Assembly (NCBI RefSeq): GCF_029893355.1 | Contig: NZ_JARZAI010000028.1 | Span: 35,430 to 99,429, forward strand | Source of the DNA: Kitasatospora sp. MAA4 | GTDB lineage: Bacteria > Actinomycetota > Actinomycetes > Streptomycetales > Streptomycetaceae | Direction of reading: 5' to 3' | DNA length: 64,000 nucleotides | Shown: positions 26,187-34,331 of the stretch, piece after piece | How the letters are laid out: the number at the start of each line of letters is the position of its first letter | How positions within the stretch are numbered: the first letter of the stretch is position 1 | Position numbers and translations under genes: made by a program | Notes under the pieces: model-generated | The model's database searches: none | What the model was told of the DNA's origin: nothing | What the model saw: only the letters and a program-made list of their open reading frames with translations

Positions 26187-27023
26187 ATGGGCATCCGCAA
26201 GTACAAGCCGACTACGCCGGGCCGTCGTGGCTCCAGCGTGGCCGACTTCGTAGAGATCACGCGGTCCACGCCGGAGAAGTCGCTGGTTCGCCCCCTGCAC
26301 AGCAAGGGCGGCCGTAACAACGCCGGTCGTATCACCGCTCGCCACCAGGGTGGCGGACACAAGCGCGCCTACCGCGTGATCGACTTCCGTCGTCACGACA
26401 AGGACGGCGTGCCGGCCAAGGTCGCGCACATCGAGTACGACCCCAACCGCACCGCGCGCATCGCGCTGCTGCACTACGCGGACGGCGAGAAGCGCTACAT
26501 CATCGCCCCCGCGAAGCTGTCGCAGGGTGACCGTATTGAGAACGGCCCCGCGGCCGACATCAAGCCGGGCAACAACCTGCCGCTGCGCAACATCCCGGTC
26601 GGTACCGTTATCCACGCTGTGGAGCTGCGTCCGGGCGGCGGTGCCAAGATGGCCCGCTCCGCCGGCGCCGGTATCCAGCTGCTGGCCCGCGAGGGGCGCT
26701 TCGCGACCCTTCGTATGCCGTCCGGCGAGACCCGCATGGTGGACGCGCGCTGCCGCGCGACCATCGGCGAGGTCGGCAACGCCGAGCAGTCGAACATCAA
26801 CTGGGGCAAGGCCGGCCGTATGCGCTGGAAGGGCGTTCGCCCGACCGTGCGTGGTGTGGCCATGAACCCGATCGACCACCCGCACGGTGGTGGTGAGGGT
26901 AAGACCTCCGGTGGTCGCCACCCGGTTTCGCCGTGGGGCAAGAAGGAGGGTCGTACTCGTAAGCCGAACAAGGCCTCGAACGCCCTCATCGTGCGCCGCC
27001 GCAAGACCAACAAGAAGCGCTAG
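26187..27023 (+). CDS. rplB: 50S ribosomal protein L2
   Basis: 278 residues. Needed for subunit association and peptidyl-transferase structure. GIRKYKPTTPGRRGSSV at the N-terminus; NPIDHPHGGGEG with the universally conserved His is present. RBS GAGAGA. Confidence 0.98.
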   Translation: MGIRKYKPTTPGRRGSSVADFVEITRSTPEKSLVRPLHSKGGRNNAGRITARHQGGGHKRAYRVIDFRRHDKDGVPAKVAHIEYDPNRTARIALLHYADGEKRYIIAPAKLSQGDRIENGPAADIKPGNNLPLRNIPVGTVIHAVELRPGGGAKMARSAGAGIQLLAREGRFATLRMPSGETRMVDARCRATIGEVGNAEQSNINWGKAGRMRWKGVRPTVRGVAMNPIDHPHGGGEGKTSGGRHPVSPWGKKEGRTRKPNKASNALIVRRRKTNKKR

Positions 27024-27034
27024 GAGCAGGTCAG

Positions 27035-27316
27035 ATGCCGCGCAGTCTCAAGAAGGGCCCCTTCATCGACGGCCACCTCATCAAGAAGGTGGATGTCCAG
27101 AACGAAGCGGGTACCCAGAACGTCATCAAGACCTGGTCCCGTCGCTCCGTGATCAGCCCGAGCATGCTCGGTCACACGATCGCGGTGCACGATGGTCGTA
27201 AGCACGTCCCGGTGTTCGTCACCGAGTCGATGGTCGGCCACAAGCTCGGCGAGTTCGCGCCGACGCGTACGTTCCGCGGTCACGTCAAGGACGACCGCAA
27301 GTCGAAGCGTCGCTAG
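27035..27316 (+). CDS. rpsS: 30S ribosomal protein S19
   Basis: 93 residues. Forms a complex with S13 in the 30S head near A-site tRNA. MPRSLKKGPFIDGHLIKKV and KLGEFAPTRTFRGH are typical. 11 bp after rplB with AGGAG in the gap. Confidence 0.98.
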   Translation: MPRSLKKGPFIDGHLIKKVDVQNEAGTQNVIKTWSRRSVISPSMLGHTIAVHDGRKHVPVFVTESMVGHKLGEFAPTRTFRGHVKDDRKSKRR

Positions 27317-27368
27317 TCGCCAAGCGGATAAGCAACGACTCATGACTTACACCAGCAAGGGGACAACC

Positions 27369-27716
27369 ATGGAAGCCAGGGCCCAGGCGCGGTACATCCG
27401 CGTCACGCCCATGAAGGCCCGCCGCGTGGTGGACCTCATCCGTGGCCTGAACGCCACGGAGGCCCAGGCGGTCCTGCGTTTCGCTCCGCAGGCCGCGACT
27501 GTGCCGGTCGGCAAGGTGCTTGACAGCGCCATTGCCAACGCCGTGCACAACTACAACCACAACAACGTGGACGACCTCGTCATCAGCGAGGCGTACGTTG
27601 ACGAGGGCCCGACCCTGAAGCGGTTCCGTCCGCGTGCCCAGGGCCGCGCCTACCGGATCCGCAAGCGGACCAGCCACATCACCGTGGTCGTCAGCAGCAA
27701 GGAAGGGACCCGGTAA
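27369..27716 (+). CDS. rplV: 50S ribosomal protein L22
   Basis: 115 residues from the ATG at 27369, preceded by AAGGGGA. The in-frame ATG at 27342 would add nine residues absent from other L22 proteins. Its beta-hairpin reaches the exit tunnel constriction. MEARAQARYIRVTPMKARRV and RPRAQGRAYRIRKRTSHIT are typical. Stop overlaps the rpsC start by 1 bp. Confidence 0.97.
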   Translation: MEARAQARYIRVTPMKARRVVDLIRGLNATEAQAVLRFAPQAATVPVGKVLDSAIANAVHNYNHNNVDDLVISEAYVDEGPTLKRFRPRAQGRAYRIRKRTSHITVVVSSKEGTR

Positions 27717-28552
27717 TGGGCCAGAAGGTTAACCCGCACGGGTTCCGCCTCGGCATCAGCACGGACTTCAAGTCCCGCTGGTACGCCGACAAGCTGTACT
27801 CGGACTACGTCAAGGAAGACGTTGCCATTCGTCGCATGATGACGAAGGGCATGGAGCGTGCCGGTATCTCGAAGGTTGAGATCGAGCGCACCCGCGACCG
27901 CGTCCGGGTCGACATCCACACCGCCCGCCCCGGCATCGTGATCGGTCGCCGTGGCACCGAGGCCGACCGCATCCGCGGCGACCTCGAGAAGCTGACCGGC
28001 AAGCAGGTCCAGCTGAACATCCTCGAGGTCAAGAACCCCGAGCTGGACGCCCAGCTCGTGGCTCAGGGCGTCGCGGAGCAGCTGTCCTCCCGCGTGTCGT
28101 TCCGCCGTGCCATGCGCAAGAGCATGCAGGGCACCATGAAGTCCGGCGCCAAGGGCATCAAGGTCCAGTGCTCCGGTCGTCTCGGCGGCGCCGAGATGAG
28201 CCGTTCGGAGTTCTACCGCGAGGGTCGTGTGCCGCTGCACACGCTGCGCGCGAACGTCGACTACGGCTTCTTCGAGGCCAAGACGACCTTCGGCCGTATC
28301 GGCGTGAAGGTCTGGATCTACAAGGGTGATGTCAAGAACATCGCCGAGGTCCGCGCTGAGAACGCTGCTGCCCGCTCGGGCAACCGCCCGGCCCGCACCG
28401 ACGCCCGCCCCGCGCGTGGCGGCGAGCGCGGTGGCCGCGGTGGCGAGCGCGGTGGCGCAGCCCGTGGCGGCCGTCGTCCGGCGAACACCGAGGGCGCTGC
28501 CCAGGTGACCGCCGAGGCGCCGGCTGTCGAGAGCACCGGAACGGAGGCCTGA
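27716..28552 (+). CDS. rpsC: 30S ribosomal protein S3
   Basis: 278 residues. Part of the mRNA entry channel; has a KH domain (VIGRRGTEADRIR). The C-terminus beyond ~residue 215 is a low-complexity Arg/Gly/Ala tail (ARGGERGGRGGERGGAARG), longer than in E. coli S3 (233 aa) and common in Streptomyces. Confidence 0.98.
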   Translation: MGQKVNPHGFRLGISTDFKSRWYADKLYSDYVKEDVAIRRMMTKGMERAGISKVEIERTRDRVRVDIHTARPGIVIGRRGTEADRIRGDLEKLTGKQVQLNILEVKNPELDAQLVAQGVAEQLSSRVSFRRAMRKSMQGTMKSGAKGIKVQCSGRLGGAEMSRSEFYREGRVPLHTLRANVDYGFFEAKTTFGRIGVKVWIYKGDVKNIAEVRAENAAARSGNRPARTDARPARGGERGGRGGERGGAARGGRRPANTEGAAQVTAEAPAVESTGTEA

Positions 28553-28557
28553 CCGAC

Positions 28558-28977
28558 ATGCTGATCCCCCGTCGGGTCAAGCACCGCAAGCAGCACCACC
28601 CGAAGCGCCGCGGCGCTTCGAAGGGTGGCACCGAACTCGCGTTCGGCGAGTACGGCATCCAGGCCGTCACCCCGGCCTACGTGACGAACCGGCAGATCGA
28701 GTCCGCTCGTATCGCCATCACCCGTCACATCAAGCGTGGCGGCAAGGTCTGGATCAACATTTACCCGGACCGTCCCCTCACCAAGAAGCCTGCCGAGACC
28801 CGCATGGGTTCCGGTAAGGGTTCGCCGGAGTGGTGGATTGCCAACGTTCACCCGGGACGGATCATGTTTGAACTGTCCTACCCCAATGAGAAGGTTGCTC
28901 GTGAGGCGCTCACCCGCGCTGCTCACAAGCTCCCGATGAAGTGCCGGATTGTCCGGCGCGAGGCAGGTGAGAGCTGA
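28558..28977 (+). CDS. rplP: 50S ribosomal protein L16
   Basis: 139 residues. Binds near the A site and 5S rRNA. LIPRRVKHRKQHHPKRRG at the N-terminus and RMGSGKGSPEWWIANVHPG are diagnostic. Overlaps rpmC by 1 bp. Confidence 0.98.
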   Translation: MLIPRRVKHRKQHHPKRRGASKGGTELAFGEYGIQAVTPAYVTNRQIESARIAITRHIKRGGKVWINIYPDRPLTKKPAETRMGSGKGSPEWWIANVHPGRIMFELSYPNEKVAREALTRAAHKLPMKCRIVRREAGES

Positions 28978-29201
28978 TGTCGGCCGGCACCAAGGCTGCA
29001 GAGCTTCGCGAGCTCGACAACGACGGACTCGTTGGCAAGCTGCGCGAGGCCAAGGAGGAGCTGTTCAACCTCCGCTTCCAGGCGGCGACCGGGCAGCTCG
29101 ACAACCACGGACGGCTCAAGCTCGTCCGTAAGGACATCGCGCGTATTTACACCCTGATGCGCGAGCGCGAGCTGGGCATCGAGACGGTGGAGAACGCCTG
29201 A
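28977..29201 (+). CDS. rpmC: 50S ribosomal protein L29
   Basis: 74 residues, two-helix protein at the tunnel exit. Motif LREAKEELFNLRFQAATGQL followed by VRKDIARIYT. Overlaps both neighbours by 1 bp, indicating tight coupling. Confidence 0.98.
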   Translation: MSAGTKAAELRELDNDGLVGKLREAKEELFNLRFQAATGQLDNHGRLKLVRKDIARIYTLMRERELGIETVENA

Positions 29202-29482
29202 TGACTGAGAACACCACCAACGAGACTGAGGCGCGCGGCTTCCGCAAGACCCGTGAGGGTCTCGTCGTCAGCGACAAGATGGACAAGACCGTCGTCGTCG
29301 CCGTCGAGGACCGCGTCAAGCACGCTCTGTACGGCAAGGTCATCCGCCGTACGAACAAGCTGAAGGCGCACGACGAGGCGAACGCCTGCGGCATCGGCGA
29401 CCGGGTCCTCCTCGCGGAGACCCGCCCGCTGTCCGCGACGAAGCGCTGGCGCGTCGTCGAGATCCTCGAGAAGGCCAAGTAA
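29201..29482 (+). CDS. rpsQ: 30S ribosomal protein S17
   Basis: 93 residues, OB fold, early 30S assembly. GLVVSDKMDKTVVVAVEDRV and ETRPLSATKRWRVVEI are typical. Last gene before a 102-bp gap that separates the S10 from the spc genes. Confidence 0.98.
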   Translation: MTENTTNETEARGFRKTREGLVVSDKMDKTVVVAVEDRVKHALYGKVIRRTNKLKAHDEANACGIGDRVLLAETRPLSATKRWRVVEILEKAK

Positions 29483-29584
29483 CGAAGTTGTTCGGGTACG
29501 GCCGTATGTGCATCGGGTCCCTCGCGGGCGCCGGTGTGAGCAGCGGCCGGCCCGTCAGCTCTCGTTGACGATCAGGAGAAAGCT

Positions 29585-29956
29585 GTGATCCAGCAGGAGT
29601 CGCGACTGCGTGTCGCCGACAACACGGGCGCAAAGGAAATCCTTTGCATCCGCGTTCTCGGTGGTTCCGGTCGCCGCTACGCCGGTATCGGGGACGTCAT
29701 TGTCGCGACCGTCAAGGACGCGATCCCCGGTGGTTCGGTGAAGAAGGGTGATGTCGTCAAGTGCGTCATCGTCCGCACCGTGAAGTCGCGCCGTCGTCCC
29801 GACGGTTCGTACATCCGGTTCGACGAGAACGCCGCGGTTGTTCTGAAGAACACCGATGGTGACCCCCGTGGAACCCGCATCTTCGGCCCGGTGGGCCGCG
29901 AGCTGCGCGACAAGAAGTTCATGAAGATCATCTCGCTTGCGCCGGAGGTGCTCTAA
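29585..29956 (+). CDS. rplN: 50S ribosomal protein L14
   Basis: 123 residues, GTG start after CAGGAGA. Contacts 16S rRNA in an intersubunit bridge; binds RsfS. MIQQESRLRVADNTGAKE and VRTKSR-like VRTVKSRRRPDGS are diagnostic. First spc-operon gene; a small TACGGCCGTA palindrome lies in the gap upstream. Confidence 0.98.
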   Translation: MIQQESRLRVADNTGAKEILCIRVLGGSGRRYAGIGDVIVATVKDAIPGGSVKKGDVVKCVIVRTVKSRRRPDGSYIRFDENAAVVLKNTDGDPRGTRIFGPVGRELRDKKFMKIISLAPEVL

Positions 29957-29959
29957 CCC

Positions 29960-30283
29960 ATGGCGAACAGCATGAAGATCAAGAAGGGTGACCTGGTTCA
30001 GGTCATCACCGGCAAGGACCGCGGCAAGCAGGGCAAGGTCATTCAGGCCATGCCCGAGGCCAACAAGGTTCTCGTCGAGGGTGTGAACCGGGTCAAGAAG
30101 CACACCAAGCCCGGCCAGGGCACCGCCGGTGGCATCATCACCGTCGAGGCCCCGGTGCACGTTTCCAACGTGCAGCTGGTCGTGGAGAAGGACGGCAAGA
30201 AGGTCGTCACTCGCGTTGGTTACCGCTTCGATGACGAGGGCAACAAGATCCGCGTTGCCAAGCGAACCGGTGAGGACATCTGA
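29960..30283 (+). CDS. rplX: 50S ribosomal protein L24
   Basis: 107 residues with a KOW motif (KKGDLVQVITGKDRGKQGKV). Assembly initiator of the 50S. Overlaps rplE by 1 bp. Confidence 0.98.
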   Translation: MANSMKIKKGDLVQVITGKDRGKQGKVIQAMPEANKVLVEGVNRVKKHTKPGQGTAGGIITVEAPVHVSNVQLVVEKDGKKVVTRVGYRFDDEGNKIRVAKRTGEDI

Positions 30284-30861
30284 TGTCTGAGACGACCATC
30301 GAGAACGTCGAGAAGGTGGCCCCCCGCCTCAAGGAGCGTTACAACTCCGAGATCAAGGGCCAGCTCAAGGAAGAGTTCTCCTACGAGAACGTCATGCTGA
30401 TCCCCGGCCTGGTCAAGGTCGTGGTCAACATGGGTGTGGGCGAGGCCGCCCGCGACTCCAAGCTGATCGACGGTGCCATCCGCGACCTCACCGCCATCAC
30501 CGGCCAGAAGCCGGCGGTGACGAAGGCTCGCAAGTCCATCGCGCAGTTCAAGCTGCGTGAGGGCCAGCCGATCGGCACCCACGTCACCCTCCGTGGTGAC
30601 CGCATGTGGGAGTTCCTGGACCGTCTGGTGTCGCTGGCTCTGCCGCGTATCCGTGACTTCCGTGGTCTCTCCCCGAAGCAGTTCGACGGCCGTGGCAACT
30701 ACACCTTCGGTCTGACCGAGCAGGTCATGTTCCACGAGATCGACCAGGACAAGGTCGACCGTCAGCGCGGTATGGACATCACCGTCGTGACCACCGCCCA
30801 GACCGACGACGAGGGCCGGGCGCTCCTGCGCGCTCTGGGCTTCCCGTTCAAGGAGGCGTAA
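30283..30861 (+). CDS. rplE: 50S ribosomal protein L5
   Basis: 192 residues. Binds 5S rRNA and contacts P-site tRNA. NMGVGEAARDSKLIDGAI, RKSIAQFKLREGQPIG and RGMDITVVTTAQTDDEG are typical. 3 bp before rpsN. Confidence 0.98.
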   Translation: MSETTIENVEKVAPRLKERYNSEIKGQLKEEFSYENVMLIPGLVKVVVNMGVGEAARDSKLIDGAIRDLTAITGQKPAVTKARKSIAQFKLREGQPIGTHVTLRGDRMWEFLDRLVSLALPRIRDFRGLSPKQFDGRGNYTFGLTEQVMFHEIDQDKVDRQRGMDITVVTTAQTDDEGRALLRALGFPFKEA

Positions 30862-30864
30862 GCC

Positions 30865-31050
30865 ATGGCGAAGAAGTCCCTTATCGCGAAGGCCGCTCGT
30901 AAGCCGAAGTTCGCGGTCCGCGCCTACACGCGCTGCCAGCGCTGCGGCCGTCCGCACTCGGTGTACCGCAAGTTCGGCCTGTGCCGTGTCTGCCTCCGTG
31001 AGATGGCGCACCGCGGCGAGCTGCCGGGCGTGACCAAGAGCTCCTGGTAG
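30865..31050 (+). CDS. rpsN: 30S ribosomal protein S14, zinc-binding type
   Basis: 61 residues. The CxxC...CxxC zinc ribbon (RCQRCGRP and LCRVCLRE) identifies the short C+ type. Streptomyces also carry a zinc-free paralogue under Zur control, not seen in this window. Followed by a 269-bp leader for rpsH. Confidence 0.98.
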   Translation: MAKKSLIAKAARKPKFAVRAYTRCQRCGRPHSVYRKFGLCRVCLREMAHRGELPGVTKSSW

Positions 31051-31110
31051 TCCAGGACCCTCGGCACGCCAACGCGAGACACAGTGGTGTCCGACCCCAC
31101 AGCACCTCCT

Positions 31111-31140
31111 TTTGGGCTCCTGTACCGGATCCCGTAAGGT
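31111..31140 (+). promoter_or_regulatory. Candidate internal spc promoter upstream of rpsH
   Basis: TTTGGG (31111-31116), 18-bp spacer, TAAGGT (31135-31140). The -10 is identical to that of the rplM promoter candidate; the -35 is weak. It would give rpsH a ~170-nt leader. Confidence 0.4.
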
Positions 31141-31223
31141 AGTGGGGTCGGGCCCCCTGGCGCGGCAGCTCCGTAGCTGTCGTGACCTTCTTCGGAAGGC
31201 TCGCACCCAGTCTTACTAACGCC

Positions 31224-31280
31224 GCAGGTCCCCTGCGTCTGTGCCCCTGTCGCACTCCTCGGAGTGCGACGGGGGGACCT
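31224..31280 (+). promoter_or_regulatory. Structured rpsH leader with two mutually exclusive stems
   Basis: Hairpin A pairs GCAGG (31224-31228) with CCTGC (31232-31236). The alternative pairs AGGTCCCC (31226-31233) with GGGGACCT (31273-31280) and encloses a perfect 10-bp hairpin (31249-31258/31261-31270). The two overlap and cannot form together. A GGCC-TGA-GGCC hairpin (31306-31316) then covers the rpsH ribosome site. Confidence 0.5.
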
Positions 31281-31319
31281 GGCGCGGAGAAACCACGGCG
31301 AGAGAGGCCTGAGGCCATC

Positions 31320-31727
31320 ATGACCATGACCGACCCCATCGCAGACATGCTCACGCGTCTGCGTAACGCGAACTCGGCGTACCACGACACCGTGGCGATG
31401 CCGGCTAGCAAGATCAAGTCGCACGTCGCGCAGATCCTGCAGCAGGAGGGTTACATCTCCGGCTGGAAGGTCGAGGAGCCGCAGGAGGGCGAGGTCGGCA
31501 AGAAGCTGACCATCGAGCTCAAGTTCGGCCCCAACCGCGAGCGCTCGATCGCTGGTATCAAGCGCATCAGCAAGCCGGGCCTGCGGGTCTACGCAAAGTC
31601 CACCAACCTGCCGAAGGTCCTCGGCGGCCTGGGCGTGGCGATCATCTCCACGTCCTCGGGTCTCCTCACGGACAAGCAGGCCGCCAAGAAGGGCGTAGGC
31701 GGAGAAGTTCTCGCCTACGTCTGGTAA
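31320..31727 (+). CDS. rpsH: 30S ribosomal protein S8
   Basis: 135 residues from the ATG at 31320 (MTMTDPIADMLTRLRNA), the form usual in Streptomyces. Upstream in-frame starts lie in the structured leader. S8 binds the central domain of 16S rRNA and, in E. coli, represses the spc operon. The leader here makes autoregulation plausible. C-terminal GGEVLAYVW is typical. Confidence 0.97.
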   Translation: MTMTDPIADMLTRLRNANSAYHDTVAMPASKIKSHVAQILQQEGYISGWKVEEPQEGEVGKKLTIELKFGPNRERSIAGIKRISKPGLRVYAKSTNLPKVLGGLGVAIISTSSGLLTDKQAAKKGVGGEVLAYVW

Positions 31728-31749
31728 TTCGGGAAACGGAGGTACAGCA

Positions 31750-32289
31750 ATGTCGCGTATTGGACGGCTGCCCATCCCGGTTCCCGCCGGCGTGGACGTC
31801 ACCATCGATGGCCAGACGGTCGGCGTGAAGGGCCCCAAGGGCTCCCTCTCGCACACCGTTGCCGAGCCGATCGAGATCAGCAAGGACGAGACCGGCACCC
31901 TTGTCGTCTCGCGCCCGAACGACGAGCGTCAGTCGAAGGCCCTTCACGGCCTTTCCCGCACGCTGGTGGCGAACATGATCACCGGCGTGACCGCGGGCTA
32001 CCGCAAGTCGCTGGAGATCAACGGTGTTGGTTACCGTGTCGCGCTGAAGGGCTCCAACCTGGAGTTCCAGCTCGGCTTCAGCCACCCGGTCCTGATCGAG
32101 GCCCCGGAGGGCATCACCTTCGCGGTCGAGTCTCCCACCAAGTTCCACGTGGACGGGACCGACAAGCAGCTGGTCGGAGAAATTTCGGCCAAGATCCGCA
32201 AGCTGCGTAAGCCCGACCCGTACAAGGGCAAGGGCATCAAGTACGCGGGCGAGGTCATCCGCCGCAAGGTCGGAAAGAGCGGTAAGTAA
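31750..32289 (+). CDS. rplF: 50S ribosomal protein L6
   Basis: 179 residues, two repeated domains. SRIGRLPIPVPAGVDVTI and the C-terminal PDPYKGKGIKYAGEVIRRK signature are present. Preceded by GGAGG. Confidence 0.98.
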   Translation: MSRIGRLPIPVPAGVDVTIDGQTVGVKGPKGSLSHTVAEPIEISKDETGTLVVSRPNDERQSKALHGLSRTLVANMITGVTAGYRKSLEINGVGYRVALKGSNLEFQLGFSHPVLIEAPEGITFAVESPTKFHVDGTDKQLVGEISAKIRKLRKPDPYKGKGIKYAGEVIRRKVGKSGK

Positions 32290-32292
32290 GCC

Positions 32293-32682
32293 ATGGGCAA
32301 GAGTCTTTCTGTCAAGATCGGCAAGGGCAACGCTTACAAGCCCTCTGCCCGCAAGCGCCGTGCCATCCGCGTTCGCAAGCGCGTCACCGGCACCGAGGTT
32401 CGTCCTCGTCTGGTCGTGACCCGCTCGAACCGCCACATCTTCGCCCAGGTCATCGACGACGCCAAGGGTCACACCCTCGCGTCGGCGTCCACCCTCGACG
32501 TGTCCGTCAAGGGCGTCGAGGGCGACAAGAGCGAGCTGGCCAAGAAGGTCGGCGCCCTGGTCGCTGAGCGCACCAAGGCCGCCGGCATCGAGACGGTCGT
32601 CTTCGACCGCGCGGGCAACCGTTACGCGGGGCGCATCGCCGCCCTGGCGGACGCTGCCCGTGAGGCTGGGCTCGACTTCTAA
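32293..32682 (+). CDS. rplR: 50S ribosomal protein L18
   Basis: 129 residues. Binds 5S rRNA with L5. RPRLVVTRSNRHIFAQVIDD and DRAGNRYAGRIAALADAAREAGL are typical. 3 bp after rplF. Confidence 0.98.
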   Translation: MGKSLSVKIGKGNAYKPSARKRRAIRVRKRVTGTEVRPRLVVTRSNRHIFAQVIDDAKGHTLASASTLDVSVKGVEGDKSELAKKVGALVAERTKAAGIETVVFDRAGNRYAGRIAALADAAREAGLDF

Positions 32683-32730
32683 GCCGCTCGTCGGCTCAGT
32701 CGACGGACGTAATCGAGAGAGGTAATTCCA

Positions 32731-33372
32731 ATGGCTGGACCCCAGCGCCGCGGTAGCGGCGCCGGCGGCGGCACCGGCGGTGGCGAGCGGCGTGACCGTA
32801 AGCGCGACGACCGGGGCAACGCCCCCGCCGTCGAGAAGACCGCTTACGTTGAGCGCGTCGTTGCGATCAACCGTGTCGCCAAGGTTGTCAAGGGTGGTCG
32901 TCGTTTCAGCTTCACCGCGCTGGTCGTGGTGGGCGACGGTGACGGCACCGTGGGTGTCGGATACGGCAAGGCGAAGGAGGTTCCGGCCGCCATCGCCAAG
33001 GGTGTTGAGGAGGCCAAGAAGAACTTCTTCAAGGTCCCCCGTATCCAGGGCACCATTCCGCACCCGATCCAGGGTGAGAAGGCCGCCGGCGTCGTGCTCC
33101 TGAAGCCGGCGTCCCCCGGTACCGGCGTTATCGCCGGTGGCCCGGTGCGTGCCGTCCTGGAGTGCGCCGGCGTTCACGACATCCTGTCGAAGTCGCTCGG
33201 CTCGGACAACGCGATCAACATCGTGCACGCCACGGTGGCCGCTCTGAAGGGCCTTGTTCGCCCCGAGGAGATCGCTGCCCGTCGTGGCCTGCCGCTGGAG
33301 GACGTGGCCCCGGCCGCCCTGCTGCGCGCTCGCGCGGCCGGCACCGCCGCTGCGGCAGGGGCGGGTGTCTGA
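32731..33372 (+). CDS. rpsE: 30S ribosomal protein S5
   Basis: 213 residues. Fidelity protein at the mRNA entry. The N-terminus has a Gly/Arg-rich extension (RRGSGAGGGTGGGERRDRKR), as in other Streptomyces. The S5 core ERVVAINRVAKVVKGGRRF and GYGKAKEVPAAI follow. Overlaps rpmD by 1 bp. Confidence 0.98.
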   Translation: MAGPQRRGSGAGGGTGGGERRDRKRDDRGNAPAVEKTAYVERVVAINRVAKVVKGGRRFSFTALVVVGDGDGTVGVGYGKAKEVPAAIAKGVEEAKKNFFKVPRIQGTIPHPIQGEKAAGVVLLKPASPGTGVIAGGPVRAVLECAGVHDILSKSLGSDNAINIVHATVAALKGLVRPEEIAARRGLPLEDVAPAALLRARAAGTAAAAGAGV

Positions 33373-33554
33373 TGGCTCGCCTGAAGATCACCCAGACCAA
33401 GTCCTACATCGGTAGCAAGCAGAACCACCGCGAGACGCTGCGCTCGCTGGGTCTGAAGCGTATGCACGATGTGGTCGTCAAGGAGGACCGTCCCGAGATT
33501 CGCGGGATGGCCCAGACCGTGCGTCACCTCGTCACGGTCGAGGAGGTTGACTGA
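33372..33554 (+). CDS. rpmD: 50S ribosomal protein L30
   Basis: 60 residues from the ATG that overlaps the rpsE stop. KITQTKSYIGSKQNHRETLRS is diagnostic. 1 bp before rplO. Confidence 0.97.
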   Translation: MARLKITQTKSYIGSKQNHRETLRSLGLKRMHDVVVKEDRPEIRGMAQTVRHLVTVEEVD

Positions 33555-33555
33555 C

Positions 33556-34008
33556 ATGGCGGACTCTCCGCTCAAGATCCACAACCTGCGGCCCGCCCCG
33601 GGTGCCAAGACCGCCAAGACCCGTGTTGGTCGTGGTGAGGCATCCAAGGGTAAGACCGCTGGTCGTGGCACCAAGGGCACCAAGGCCCGTTACCAGGTTC
33701 CGCAGCGCTTCGAGGGTGGGCAGATGCCCCTCCACATGCGTCTGCCGAAGCTCAAGGGCTTCAAGAACCCCTTCAAGATCACCTTCCAGGTGGTCAACCT
33801 CGACAAGCTGGCCGAGCTCTACCCGCAGGGTGGAGAGGTCACCGTCGAGGGCCTGGTCGAGAAGGGCGCGGTTCGCAAGAACTCGCTCGTCAAGGTCCTG
33901 GGCACCGGCGAGGTCTCCGTCGCGCTGCAGGTTTCGGTTGACGCCGTCTCCGCTTCGGCCGCCACGAAGATCACCGCCGCCGGCGGTACCGTCACCGAGC
34001 TGATCTGA
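33556..34008 (+). CDS. rplO: 50S ribosomal protein L15
   Basis: 150 residues. Glycine/lysine-rich N-terminus (VGRGEASKGKTAGRGTKG) and RFEGGQMPLHMRLPKLKGF are typical. Last gene of this spc transcript: a very strong terminator begins 34 bp after the stop, so secY is transcribed separately. Confidence 0.97.
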   Translation: MADSPLKIHNLRPAPGAKTAKTRVGRGEASKGKTAGRGTKGTKARYQVPQRFEGGQMPLHMRLPKLKGFKNPFKITFQVVNLDKLAELYPQGGEVTVEGLVEKGAVRKNSLVKVLGTGEVSVALQVSVDAVSASAATKITAAGGTVTELI

Positions 34009-34041
34009 CTTCAGGTCACGCAAGGCTGACTCAGCTTCACG

Positions 34042-34087
34042 GGCTGGGCCCCGTCCCTCTTTCGAGAGGGGCGGGGCCCAGCCTTTT
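34042..34087 (+). terminator. Intrinsic terminator after rplO
   Basis: 19-bp stem (34042-34060 / 34065-34083) with one G-T pair, a TTCG tetraloop, then TTTT. A textbook Rho-independent terminator separating spc from secY. Confidence 0.95.
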
Positions 34088-34208
34088 GTGTGTTCATCTG
34101 CACCCGAATCCGGACTCTGCCGGACGCATCCCCGGCCAAAACCGGGCATCCCGGCCCGGCCGGGCGAAGCGCATGGCGCACGAGCTTCATTCGGGTGGCC
34201 ACACACTG

Positions 34209-34237
34209 TTAGAGTCCGTGGAGTTCCCTTGTAGGCT
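34209..34237 (+). promoter_or_regulatory. Candidate secY-adk promoter
   Basis: TTAGAG (34209-34214), 17-bp spacer, TAGGCT (34232-34237), ~95 bp before the secY GTG and downstream of the rplO terminator. Confidence 0.55.
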
Positions 34238-34331
34238 GCGACAGTCTGCCTTGTGGTAGCTGGAACACCCTTACTCCCCCCATCAGGACCGACCCTCCCG
34301 CCGACGACGCGCGGGGGGCGCAGGAGGCACC

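Noticed and set aside
27342..27368. Upstream ATG for rplV
   Set aside because: Adds nine residues not found in L22; the downstream ATG has the ribosome site.
31051..31319. N-terminal extension of rpsH from 31182
   Set aside because: Reads through the structured leader; S8 begins MTMTDPIADM.
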